Positions 14,782 through 22,478 of a stretch of 28,527 nt of DNA are shown in pieces. The stretch comes from an uncultured Lachnospiraceae bacterium (GTDB taxonomy: Bacteria; Bacillota; Clostridia; Lachnospirales; Lachnospiraceae). Under the pieces are notes generated by a model. That model was not told the origin of the DNA. It did no database searches and saw only the letters and a program-made list of their open reading frames with translations. The first letter of the stretch is position 1. Every line of letters begins with the position of its first letter. The DNA lies in assembly GCA_910578605.1 (NCBI GenBank), contig CAJTQG010000035.1:4213-32739 (forward strand), given 5' to 3'. The translations under genes were made by a program, and so were the position numbers.

Positions 14782-15585
14782 ATGATAATTGATTTTCACA
14801 CCCATATTTTTCCTGAAAAAATAGCGGCAAGAACTATTTCAAAGTTAGAGAATAAGGCAAATGTAAAAGCTTTTACCGATGGAAGAGAAGATAGTTTAAT
14901 CGCTTCCATGAAGGAGGCTGAAGTAGAGATTTCAATTGTTCTTCCGGTAGTCACTAAGCCAGAGCAATTTCACACAGTCAATGAATTTGCAGTGCGGCTC
15001 AATGAGAAATACAGTGAAAAAGCAGTACGCCTTTTATCCTTTGGAGGAATTCATCCCGATTCACCTGATTACAAGAGGGAACTGGACACCATAAAGAAAA
15101 TGGGCTTGCTAGGAATTAAGCTTCATCCGGATTATCAAGATACATATTTTGAAGATATCAAGTACATGCGTATATTGGATTATGCGTCTGAGCTTGGCCT
15201 AGTCAGTGTGGTTCACGCAGGAGTGGATATTGGTTTTCCCGATAATGTGAGGTGCACAGTTAAGGGCATCCGCAAGGTGTTAGATGAGGTGGCTCCGGAA
15301 AAGCTGGTGTTGGCTCATTACGGCGGCTTTGGCATGTGGGATGAGGTGGAGGAGTTAGTGGCAGGAGATAATGTATACTTGGATACTGCATATACCTTTG
15401 GATTTATAGAGGATGAGACTTTTTTGAGAATTCTGAGAAAACATGGGGCAGATAAAATATTGTTTGCCACTGACAGTCCGTGGAGCGGACAGAAGGAATC
15501 ACTGAACTATTTGAAAGGACTTGTAGCACAGGAGGAGTTAAATAAAATAGTGGGGCAGAACGCAGAAAAGCTTTTATATATTTGA
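14782..15585 (+). CDS. Amidohydrolase 2 family TIM-barrel protein
   Basis: This 267-residue metal-dependent hydrolase or decarboxylase-type protein has the N-terminal IDFHTHIFPEKI (HxH metal motif at 5-7). Further candidate ligands are in GIKLHPDYQD, VVHAGVD and VLAHYGGFGMWDE (histidines), and FATDSPW supplies the catalytic aspartate near the C-terminus. The family (amidohydrolase-2) includes acyl-amide hydrolases, lactonases and non-oxidative decarboxylases, so the reaction is open. It is 13 bases after paaK and 21 before the chemoreceptor, so it belongs to the same transcript. A role in aromatic acid metabolism is inferred from position only. GGGAG precedes ATG 14782. Confidence 0.85.
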   Translation: MIIDFHTHIFPEKIAARTISKLENKANVKAFTDGREDSLIASMKEAEVEISIVLPVVTKPEQFHTVNEFAVRLNEKYSEKAVRLLSFGGIHPDSPDYKRELDTIKKMGLLGIKLHPDYQDTYFEDIKYMRILDYASELGLVSVVHAGVDIGFPDNVRCTVKGIRKVLDEVAPEKLVLAHYGGFGMWDEVEELVAGDNVYLDTAYTFGFIEDETFLRILRKHGADKILFATDSPWSGQKESLNYLKGLVAQEELNKIVGQNAEKLLYI

Positions 15586-15606
15586 TAAATGAAAAGGAGT
15601 TTTTAT

Positions 15607-16980
15607 ATGGCGATTGGAAAGAATAAAGCGGTACTTATTAAAGCAGTTTCAGAGTTAAAGGAAGCGGATTACTCAAGGGAACCTGAATTGAACAGCATGT
15701 ATCAGAGGCTTTCAAAAGGAAGAAAAGAATTTGGGGAAATCTTAGAGAAAAATTTTAAAGCAGTTATGCAGATTAGTTCTCTTGATTTGACTATGCAGCA
15801 TCAAACAGAAAAAATAGTGGATATATCTGAAAATGTAGCCAGAGCTACAGAGGCTATTTTTGGCTCTTCGGATACAGATATCTCTATGTCAGGAAAAAGC
15901 AACAATCAACATGAGGAATTGACTTCTACCATTGTTGAAGTTTCGGCAGAGACTCAGGAGGTATATCAAAAAATAGAGGAAGGACAAAACGAGCTTACAT
16001 TGATTAAAGAGCTGTCCAATCAGACCATTCAGGTGTCTAGGGAGCTTCAGAAGGATATGGATGAGTTGTTCAAGACGATTGACCGTATGAGCAGCGTCAT
16101 TGCAGGAATTGATTCCATCTCTATGCAGACAAATCTGTTAGCTCTTAACGCTTCCATTGAAGCGGCAAGGGCAGGTGCAGCGGGAAAAGGCTTTGCAGTG
16201 GTAGCAGGGGAAATCAGAGGATTGGCAGAGGAAACTCAAAAAATGACTGGAAATATGGGTATTTTTGTGGAGGACATAAAAAAAGCATCTCAAAAGAGTA
16301 TCCACAGTGCTACAAGTACAATCAATGCTCTTGATTCCATGACGGAAAAAATAAAAAATGTTTGGGAATTAAATGATGAAAGTCAGCAGCATGTTTCAAA
16401 GGTAAATGAATCTATCAGCTCCATTGCGGATGTGAGCAGGGAAATAAGTCAGTCTATGTCACAGATGGAAAATCAATTAAAAGACAGCACTAATATAATG
16501 CAGCAGGTAGGAAATGACCTGAAGCAGGCTGTGGAGCCGGTTGTGGATATTGAAAAAATATTAGATGAAACAGTTAAGCAGATGGGTTCAATGTCAAAGG
16601 ATGCATTTTTCCGCTTAGACCCAACGGAATTTGCCCAATATGTGAGAAATGCTATCAATGCACATCGCTCTTGGCTGACAAATCTGAAAAAAATGGTGGT
16701 AGAGCAAAACATTATTCCCCTGCAGTTAGATGCCTCTAAATGCGGCTTTGGCCATTTTTATTATGCGATGACTCCCAAAATTCCTCAGGTGCTGCCAATA
16801 TGGAATGCTCTGGGCAACAAGCATAAAAAGTTTCATCAGTATGGTGAGAAGGTAATCTATGCATTAAATAATGAAGAATATTCTAAGGCGGAACAGATTT
16901 ATAAGGAAGCAGAAATTTATTCTAAGGAGTTAATTTCCGATTTAGAGCAAATATTAAAGATTGAAGAGTCTAGATTATAA
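15607..16980 (+). CDS. Soluble methyl-accepting chemoreceptor with CZB domain
   Basis: This 457-residue cytoplasmic chemoreceptor has no membrane segment. The N-terminal helical part has no recognised sensor domain. A long coiled-coil signalling domain carries the CheA/CheW-binding tip MQTNLLALNASIEAARAGAA and GFAVVAGEIRGLAEET. The C-terminal part is a CZB (chemoreceptor zinc-binding) domain, recognisable by NAHRSWL, KCGFGHFYY and the paired histidines in NKHKKFHQYG. CZB domains bind zinc through three His and one Cys and respond to zinc or oxidants such as HOCl. ATG 15607 is seven bases after AAGGAG; the in-frame ATG at 15589 lies before that site and is rejected. It is the last gene of the paaK operon and is followed by a strong terminator. 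Confidence 0.92.
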   Translation: MAIGKNKAVLIKAVSELKEADYSREPELNSMYQRLSKGRKEFGEILEKNFKAVMQISSLDLTMQHQTEKIVDISENVARATEAIFGSSDTDISMSGKSNNQHEELTSTIVEVSAETQEVYQKIEEGQNELTLIKELSNQTIQVSRELQKDMDELFKTIDRMSSVIAGIDSISMQTNLLALNASIEAARAGAAGKGFAVVAGEIRGLAEETQKMTGNMGIFVEDIKKASQKSIHSATSTINALDSMTEKIKNVWELNDESQQHVSKVNESISSIADVSREISQSMSQMENQLKDSTNIMQQVGNDLKQAVEPVVDIEKILDETVKQMGSMSKDAFFRLDPTEFAQYVRNAINAHRSWLTNLKKMVVEQNIIPLQLDASKCGFGHFYYAMTPKIPQVLPIWNALGNKHKKFHQYGEKVIYALNNEEYSKAEQIYKEAEIYSKELISDLEQILKIEESRL

Positions 16981-17037
16981 AAAATGTATGATTGCCTAGA
17001 CAATTAAGTTGCACATAGAAAAATATATAAACAATAT

Positions 17038-17070
17038 AACCGTATTCTGAATAGAATACGGTTATTTATT
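17038..17070 (+). terminator. Strong rho-independent terminator after chemoreceptor gene
   Basis: AACCGTATTCT (17038-17048) pairs perfectly with AGAATACGGTT (17053-17063), an 11-bp stem with a GAAT loop, followed by ATTTATTA. It ends the iorAB/paaK region before the GH43 control region. Confidence 0.85.
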
Positions 17071-17098
17071 ATGGAAGTTAAGAGGGTAAGAAATTTTT

Positions 17099-17197
17099 CA
17101 CAAACAGAACTATGTTTGTGATGCAAGTTTGTGTCTGCGCTGCCGCACAAACATTGTGTTATGTGTATAGGTCAGCGCAGAAATGAGGTAAATTATG
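17099..17197 (+). promoter_or_regulatory. GH43 control region with four heptamer sites
   Basis: The heptamer CACAAAC or its complement GTTTGTG occurs four times, at 17099, 17114, 17127 and 17146, as two facing pairs with 8- and 12-bp centres. The third site lies in a 20-base block, GCAAGTTTGTGTCTGCGCTG (17123-17142), identical at 19 of 20 bases to the block before the GH31 gene. CTGCGCTG (17135-17142) and CAGCGCAG (17173-17180) form an 8-bp inverted repeat around the probable -10. The leader CAGCGCAGAAATGAGG plus TAAATTATG also matches GH31. Confidence 0.72.
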
Positions 17198-18712
17198 AGT
17201 ACGCTATTAAAAAATCCAATTATTTTTGCAGATGTTCCAGATGTGGACGTGCTGCGCCACGGCACGGCCTATTATATGGTAAGCACAACTATGCATGTGT
17301 TTCCAGGATGTCCTATTATGAAATCAGAGGATTTGGCACACTGGGAAATTATTTCCTATGTGTTTGATGTGTTGGAGAATGATGATTGTCATACATTAGC
17401 TGACGAAAAAGGGATATATGGAAGAGGTCAGTGGGCAACCAGTCTGCGCTTTCATAATGGAACATTTTATGCTTGTTTTTCCTGTAATGAGACATCACAG
17501 TTTTACGTGTATTCTACAGAGGATATAGAGAGGGGACCTTGGAAGCGCAATAATATTCCACAGCTTTTTCATGACCCGGCAGTGCTTTTTGATGAGAACA
17601 GAGCATATGTAATGTGTAATTGCGGGGATATCCGCATTGTGGAGTTAGAGGAGGATATGTCAGGGCTAAAGGAAGGCGGCATTGACCAATTGCTTTTTTC
17701 CACACCAAAGGAAAATATAGGACTTCGCTGTGAGGGCGGTCATGCCTACAAAATAAATGATTACTATTACTTAATATACATTGAATGGCCTTCCGACGGA
17801 AAAAAGAGAAGAAGGGAAATTTGTTATCGCTCCAAAAATCTGTTAGGACCATATGAGAGAAAAGAAATATTTGATGATGATATGGGATATCACAACAAAG
17901 GAATTGCCCAGGGAGCAATTTTTGACACTCCCCAGGGGGATTGGTATGCTATGCTCTTTCAGGATCATGATGCGGTTGGCAGAATACCATATATACTTCC
18001 GGTACATTGGGAGGATGGATGGCCTATGATAGGGGAGGATAAAAAAGCCCCAAGGGAGCTGCTTCTGCCTTTTGAGGAGAAGAAAACAAAGGATATTGTC
18101 ATATGTGATGATTTTCAACATGAAGAGAATCAATTGTATCTTCAGTGGCAGTGGAATCACAACCCAGATAATACTCTGTGGTCCTTTACAAAGCGAAATG
18201 GTTATCTTCGTTTGGAAAATGGACATCTCTCCCACCATATTCTCACAGCGAGAAATACTTTGACACAAAGAACGATAGGCCCAGCCTGCACTATAACTAC
18301 CATGCTGGATACAAGGGGAATGAAGGATGGAGACAGAGCAGGCTTGGTGGCTTTACAGTCCCATTTTGGAACGGTTGGTATATGGAAGGAGGGGGAGGAA
18401 TGCTATGCAGTTATGAGCAGGAGAGGGGAGGACCAAATAGAGTACCCTACAGAAAAAATAAAATATAAACAACCTACTATCTATTTAAAAATAACCTTTG
18501 ATTTTACAGAGAGTCGGGATATTGCAGAGTTTTATATATCAGAGGATGGCAATACATGGAGAAAGCTGGGAGAACATTTGCAGATGTTGTACACATTAGA
18601 TCATTTTATGGGGTACAGAGGTGGGCTTTTCAGCTATCCAACAAAGGAAATTGGAGGTTATGCAGATTTTGCGTTCTATCATATTTTAGGTTGCCAATCC
18701 AAGGAGAATTAG
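17195..18712 (+). CDS. Glycoside hydrolase family 43, beta-xylosidase-like
   Basis: This 505-residue enzyme has an N-terminal five-bladed beta-propeller (about 1-300) and a C-terminal beta-sandwich (about 310-500) of the type seen in GH43 beta-xylosidases. Expected catalytic residues are visible: the base D16 in FADVPDVDV, the pKa-setting D127 in LFHDPAVLFD, and the acid E180 in LRCEGGHAYK. The MVSTTMHVFPGCPIMKS segment resembles GH43 subfamily 12 as I remember it. It has no signal peptide, so it should cleave xylosides or arabinosides inside the cell by inversion. GAGG is seven bases before ATG 17195. The upstream region matches that of the GH31 gene, implying joint control. No transporter for the substrate lies nearby. 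Confidence 0.93.
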   Translation: MSTLLKNPIIFADVPDVDVLRHGTAYYMVSTTMHVFPGCPIMKSEDLAHWEIISYVFDVLENDDCHTLADEKGIYGRGQWATSLRFHNGTFYACFSCNETSQFYVYSTEDIERGPWKRNNIPQLFHDPAVLFDENRAYVMCNCGDIRIVELEEDMSGLKEGGIDQLLFSTPKENIGLRCEGGHAYKINDYYYLIYIEWPSDGKKRRREICYRSKNLLGPYERKEIFDDDMGYHNKGIAQGAIFDTPQGDWYAMLFQDHDAVGRIPYILPVHWEDGWPMIGEDKKAPRELLLPFEEKKTKDIVICDDFQHEENQLYLQWQWNHNPDNTLWSFTKRNGYLRLENGHLSHHILTARNTLTQRTIGPACTITTMLDTRGMKDGDRAGLVALQSHFGTVGIWKEGEECYAVMSRRGEDQIEYPTEKIKYKQPTIYLKITFDFTESRDIAEFYISEDGNTWRKLGEHLQMLYTLDHFMGYRGGLFSYPTKEIGGYADFAFYHILGCQSKEN

Positions 18713-18885
18713 TTATACTAAAATAGTGAAAATGTAAAAAAATGTCAATAAATACAAGAAAAATAAACACTGACAACAAAAATAATGCAGATGTGAAAAA
18801 ATGTAATGTGAGTGGATGCATGGATAAATTATGCAATGCAAGAAACAAATGCAAGAAATAAGTATTGAATGAGGGAATGGAAAAT

Positions 18886-19569
18886 ATGCCATTATCAAAT
18901 GAAGAGAAAGAATTAGATTATACAGTATTGACAAAGCTGCCTGTGGGTTCTGCGCTTCATATTGAGGTGTACTACATGCACCAGAAGTTAGAGTATGATG
19001 TTCAGATTGCAGGGGAGGCAGAGGGCGGGCTGTTGTTTCAGCCTATTATGCGGGAAGGCAAAATGATGAATTTTATGTCATCTAAGCTGAGAATATTGGC
19101 TATATACTATATCAAGGGAGAAAAGCCGATCCTTTGGAGTCATTGTCAGATAAAGGGGGTAATGTACAAGGGAAATCCCTATCATTATATTAAAACCAAT
19201 CATTTGGGAATTGTGTGGAACAGAAGAAATGATTTTCGATTGTATATAGGAGATACGGGAGTAGCCCAAATGGGTGAAAACCATGTAGCCTTAAAGGTGA
19301 ACATAAGAGATGTGAGCAACAGTGGTTTTTCTATAATAGCACCTAGAGATGTGGCAGGGACAAACGAGAATTGCAGAGTACACTTAGTGTTTCGGGATAT
19401 TAAAAATGATAAGCAGTTTAGTTTGTTTGGCATGGTAGTGCGCAAGGAGGAGATGGAGGATGGAGCCATGATGTTTGGCTGTCGTTTAGACAAGTACAAT
19501 GCGTCTTTATCTAGGTATATTGCAAAGAGGCAGAGAGAGTCAGCAATAGGAAGCACAAGCTTACCATAA
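18886..19569 (+). CDS. PilZ-domain c-di-GMP binding protein (YcgR-like)
   Basis: This 227-residue cytoplasmic protein has an N-terminal YcgR-like beta domain (LPVGSALHIEV to about residue 105) and a C-terminal PilZ domain. The PilZ domain carries the binding motif RRNDFR (RxxxR) and, some 35 residues later, DVSNSGFSI (DxSxxG). Proteins of this form bind cyclic di-GMP and slow the flagellar motor or adjust envelope synthesis. An in-frame TTG at 18865 and ATG at 18877 are less likely than ATG 18886, which has GAGGG ten bases upstream. It is separated from the GH43 gene by about 170 bases of A-rich DNA with no gene. It shares orientation with the envelope genes that follow. Confidence 0.88.
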   Translation: MPLSNEEKELDYTVLTKLPVGSALHIEVYYMHQKLEYDVQIAGEAEGGLLFQPIMREGKMMNFMSSKLRILAIYYIKGEKPILWSHCQIKGVMYKGNPYHYIKTNHLGIVWNRRNDFRLYIGDTGVAQMGENHVALKVNIRDVSNSGFSIIAPRDVAGTNENCRVHLVFRDIKNDKQFSLFGMVVRKEEMEDGAMMFGCRLDKYNASLSRYIAKRQRESAIGSTSLP

Positions 19570-19660
19570 GCTCATCTTGTGGAAATTGCAGCGCGAATTG
19601 AGGTAAAAATGGAAACTTGCGTAAAAAAATAAAAAAAGTAATTCCTATTTTGATAAAATA

Positions 19661-19669
19661 TGCTATAAT
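19661..19669 (+). promoter_or_regulatory. Extended -10 promoter before the deacetylase gene
   Basis: TGCTATAAT is a consensus extended -10 (TGN plus TATAAT at 19664-19669). The -35 region (around ATTCCT) is poor, as often tolerated with TGN. It is 39 bases before the deacetylase start. Confidence 0.6.
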
Positions 19670-19708
19670 GTTTAGGAGTGTGTGCAAAAGATAGGAGGTT
19701 AGAGTTAT

Positions 19709-20743
19709 TTGAACCATGAAAAAACAATAGATATTGAACATCGCAAGCGTATCAATCGAATGAAAAAGATAATTATATACATTGCTATTCTTTTCATATT
19801 GGTTCCGATTATTATGTGTTTTATTTTGTTTTTCAAGGTACATCGGTTAGAATCCCAGTTAAAGGACTTGTTGGTTTCCATTGATTCCGGTGAGATGGTT
19901 GTCAAAAAGGATGACAATGGAGTCCATTTTGTATATGCAAAGGAAGCGGTTGATGAGAAAACCTTGGCACAGTCTTCTTCCCAAGCTTCTTCAGAGAAGA
20001 AGGACAATCCTGATAAAGAAAAAAATGCACAAGACAAATCAGGAGAAAAGGAAGATACTACTAAGGCGCAAAAGACGACAGTGAAAAATACAGACAAGAA
20101 AAAAGAGGAAAAGGTTGCATATTTAACCTTTGATGATGGTCCAAGTGAGAGAACAGATGATATTTTAAAGGTGTTAAAAAGCAAAAAGGTAAAGGCAACT
20201 TTTTTTGTAGTAGGAAAATCCGATGAGCGTTCTATGGAGTCATATCAAAAAATCTTAGCGGCAGGTCACACTTTGGCCATGCACACCTACTCTCATGATT
20301 ACGCATATTTGTATGAATCGTTGGAACACTTTCAAAAGGATATGAAAGAGCTGCAGGATTTGTTGTATGATGCAACTGGACAGATTCCCACTATATTCCG
20401 CTTTCCAGGGGGAAGCAGTACATCAAAGTGTGATCATATAGAGGAATATATACGCTATGCCAATGAACAGGGCTGGATTTATTTTGACTGGAACGCATCG
20501 GGGGAAGATGCCGTTGGTGAGGGCAGCAGTGTGGAGCAGATTCGAGAGAATGTAATGAAAGATGCGCTAAAGCATGACACTGCGGTTATTTTGCTCCATG
20601 ACGCCCAGGGAAAAGCAACTACAGTGGAGGCATTACCTTCTATTATAGATGAACTGCGGTCTAATGGTTACAGCTTATCGGCTATAGATAAAACGGTGAA
20701 GCCCATTCAGCATATTAGCGCTGATAAAGTCAAAAACCAATAA
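19709..20743 (+). CDS. Membrane-anchored NodB-type polysaccharide deacetylase
   Basis: This 344-residue protein probably removes N-acetyl groups from peptidoglycan sugars outside the membrane. Residues 1-19 are basic and residues about 20-44 form a membrane anchor (IIIYIAILFILVPIIMCFIL). A charged, lysine- and glutamate-rich linker (about 85-135) leads to the NodB domain. The five motifs are present: TFDDGPS (D142, D143), HTYSHD (H192, H196), RFPGGS (R231), DWNASGED (D260) and LLHD (H297). The metal triad Asp-His-His is therefore intact. The start is TTG 19709, ten bases after AGGAGG; the nearby ATG at 19716 is out of frame. It lies upstream of a bactofilin gene and may act in localised wall remodelling. 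Confidence 0.92.
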   Translation: MNHEKTIDIEHRKRINRMKKIIIYIAILFILVPIIMCFILFFKVHRLESQLKDLLVSIDSGEMVVKKDDNGVHFVYAKEAVDEKTLAQSSSQASSEKKDNPDKEKNAQDKSGEKEDTTKAQKTTVKNTDKKKEEKVAYLTFDDGPSERTDDILKVLKSKKVKATFFVVGKSDERSMESYQKILAAGHTLAMHTYSHDYAYLYESLEHFQKDMKELQDLLYDATGQIPTIFRFPGGSSTSKCDHIEEYIRYANEQGWIYFDWNASGEDAVGEGSSVEQIRENVMKDALKHDTAVILLHDAQGKATTVEALPSIIDELRSNGYSLSAIDKTVKPIQHISADKVKNQ

Positions 20744-20778
20744 TAAATGATTTTCATATAGAAAATTCACAAAGAAAA

Positions 20779-20817
20779 TGCAATATCTTGCAATAGAGAA
20801 AACAAAATCATGCAATA
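20779..20817 (+). promoter_or_regulatory. TGCAATA repeats before bactofilin gene
   Basis: TGCAATA occurs at 20779, 20789 and 20811. TTGCAA (20788-20793) and TGCAAT (20811-20816) are 17 bp apart and could be a weak promoter. The rest of the 155-base gap before the bactofilin gene is AT-rich, with no other clear signal. Confidence 0.28.
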
Positions 20818-20898
20818 ATAATAATAAGTTTTATAGCATTGAATAATGAAAGAAAGGAACGGCAGGCTCGTAGCAGCATGCGGATATAAGGTATTAAC

Positions 20899-21678
20899 AT
20901 GAGTTTTTTGAAGGATTTTAAAGAAGATTTATCCCAGGCAGTAAATGAATTAGTGACAGAGGATGAAATGATGGAAGAAAAAGAAGAATTTGACGATATG
21001 GATGATGAGATGGTGAATACATTTGACAGTCAGGAATCAACACCGCCAGTGCAGGAAGCTCCTCAGGAGAAGCCATTTGTTGACAGAGAGCAGGAGGCAA
21101 GATTGGCACAGGAGGTACAGAATTTTCAAAAATCTCAGGCACAGACGCTTACACAGCAGGCTGCGCCGGCACCTACACAGAAAACAGCAGGAGGCTATAG
21201 TAACAATATGAAGACGCAAACAGATGAAGTAACAGAGATTACAGTGGGCACAGTTCTTGAGGGTAATATGTCCTCCAACGGTTCCATCAATTTAAATGGT
21301 AAGATTAAAGGGAATATTGCCTGCCACGGCAAGCTGGTAGTCAGCGGCACAATTGTAGGTACTTCTCAGGCATCGGAGATATTTACGAACAATGCCAGAA
21401 TCGAGGGCGATGTTGCCAGTGAGGGCAGCATTAAAATTGGCAATGGCTCGGTAGTTTTGGGCAACGTATATGCAACCAGCGCAGTCATTGGCGGAGCTGT
21501 GAGAGGAGATATCGATGTTCATGGTCCTGTCATTATAGATGCCACAGCAGTGGTGCAGGGAAATATTAAGTCCCGTTCTGTTCAGGTTAACAACGGTGCG
21601 GCAATTGAAGGCAATTGTTCTCAGTGCTACGCAGATATTGATTATGAGCAGTTGTTTGACAATACATTTGCAAAATAA
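20899..21678 (+). CDS. Bactofilin (polymer-forming cytoskeletal protein)
   Basis: This 259-residue protein has a central to C-terminal bactofilin domain (about 110-245). The domain is a right-handed beta-helix made of short repeats with glycines at regular places (GTVLEGNMSSNGSINLNGKI, GNIACHGKLVVSGTIVG, IEGDVASEGSIKIGNGSVV, GNVYATSAVIGGAVRGDI). The first 110 residues are an acidic, then glutamine-rich, disordered tail that is longer than usual. Bactofilins self-assemble into nucleotide-free filaments at the membrane and often guide peptidoglycan enzymes. A deacetylase gene immediately upstream fits this. The ribosome binding site is weak (ATAAGG). The gene runs into pyrH after 45 bases. Confidence 0.92.
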   Translation: MSFLKDFKEDLSQAVNELVTEDEMMEEKEEFDDMDDEMVNTFDSQESTPPVQEAPQEKPFVDREQEARLAQEVQNFQKSQAQTLTQQAAPAPTQKTAGGYSNNMKTQTDEVTEITVGTVLEGNMSSNGSINLNGKIKGNIACHGKLVVSGTIVGTSQASEIFTNNARIEGDVASEGSIKIGNGSVVLGNVYATSAVIGGAVRGDIDVHGPVIIDATAVVQGNIKSRSVQVNNGAAIEGNCSQCYADIDYEQLFDNTFAK

Positions 21679-21723
21679 TGTTAGTATATAACATTTGCAT
21701 AATACAAAATAGTGAGGATAGAA

Positions 21724-22434
21724 ATGAGTCAATACAAGAGAGTATTATTAAAGCTAAGCGGGGAAGCACTTGCCGGAGATAAAAAAACAGGGTTTCATGA
21801 GCCAACGGTTGTAGGTGTGGCAAAACAGGTAAAGCAGCTGGTGGACCAAGGAATTCAGGTAGGTATTGTGATTGGCGGCGGTAATTTCTGGCGGGGCAGA
21901 ACGAGTGAAAAGATTGACAGAACAAAAGCGGACGCCATAGGCATGCTGGCAACAGTGATGAATTGTATTTATGTATCTGAGATTTTCCGTACGGAAGGTA
22001 TGATGACTCAGGTGCTCACTCCTTTTGAGTGCGGTTCCTTTACAAAACTGTTTTCAAAAGATAGGGCAAACAAATATTTTTCCAAAAATATGGTAGTTTT
22101 TTTTGCAGGAGGTATTGGGCATCCTTATTTTTCCACGGATGTAGGTATGGTACTTCGGGCAGTAGAAATGGAGGTGGATTGTATTTTGGCGGCTAAGGCC
22201 ATTGACGGTGTGTATGACAGTGATCCAAACAGCAATCCGGCGGCTAAAAAGTATGATCAGCTCACCATACAGGAAGTGGTAAACAAAAAGCTTGGAGTAA
22301 TTGATTTGGCTGCTTCTGTTTTATGTATGGAAAATAAAATGCCTATGCTGATTTTTGGATTAAATGAAGAAAACAGCATTGTCCGTGCAGTGACTGACCA
22401 GTTCACAGGCACTAAGATTATTGTTGAGACGTAA
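21724..22434 (+). CDS. pyrH: UMP kinase
   Basis: This 236-residue bacterial UMP kinase (UMP + ATP to UDP + ADP) is hexameric and of the amino-acid-kinase fold. RVLLKLSGEAL at the N-terminus binds phosphates, GIVIGGGNFWRGR the nucleotide, and TDVGMVLRAVEMEVDCIL and DGVYDSDPN are typical of the family. The upstream in-frame GTG at 21712 is rejected because GTGAGGA serves as the ribosome binding site for ATG 21724. The gene begins the conserved pyrH-frr-uppS-cdsA-dxr-rseP-ispG order and is 44 bases before frr. Confidence 0.97.
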   Translation: MSQYKRVLLKLSGEALAGDKKTGFHEPTVVGVAKQVKQLVDQGIQVGIVIGGGNFWRGRTSEKIDRTKADAIGMLATVMNCIYVSEIFRTEGMMTQVLTPFECGSFTKLFSKDRANKYFSKNMVVFFAGGIGHPYFSTDVGMVLRAVEMEVDCILAAKAIDGVYDSDPNSNPAAKKYDQLTIQEVVNKKLGVIDLAASVLCMENKMPMLIFGLNEENSIVRAVTDQFTGTKIIVET

Positions 22435-22478
22435 AAGAAAATTGTTTAAAATTGTTTAAATAAAGAGAGGTAAGTAAA

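Noticed and set aside
17135..17180. CTGCGCTG/CAGCGCAG as an RNA switch stem
   Set aside because: The probable -10 lies between the arms, so the transcript would contain only the second arm. Kept as a DNA operator idea.
17514..18268. Antisense frames across the GH43 gene
   Set aside because: No domain content or start signals; the sense strand has clear GH43 catalytic motifs throughout.
19555..19583. Nested inverted repeat at the PilZ stop (CACAA...TTGTG, GCTTA...TAAGC) as a terminator
   Set aside because: No T-tract follows and the stem is bulged; probably chance.
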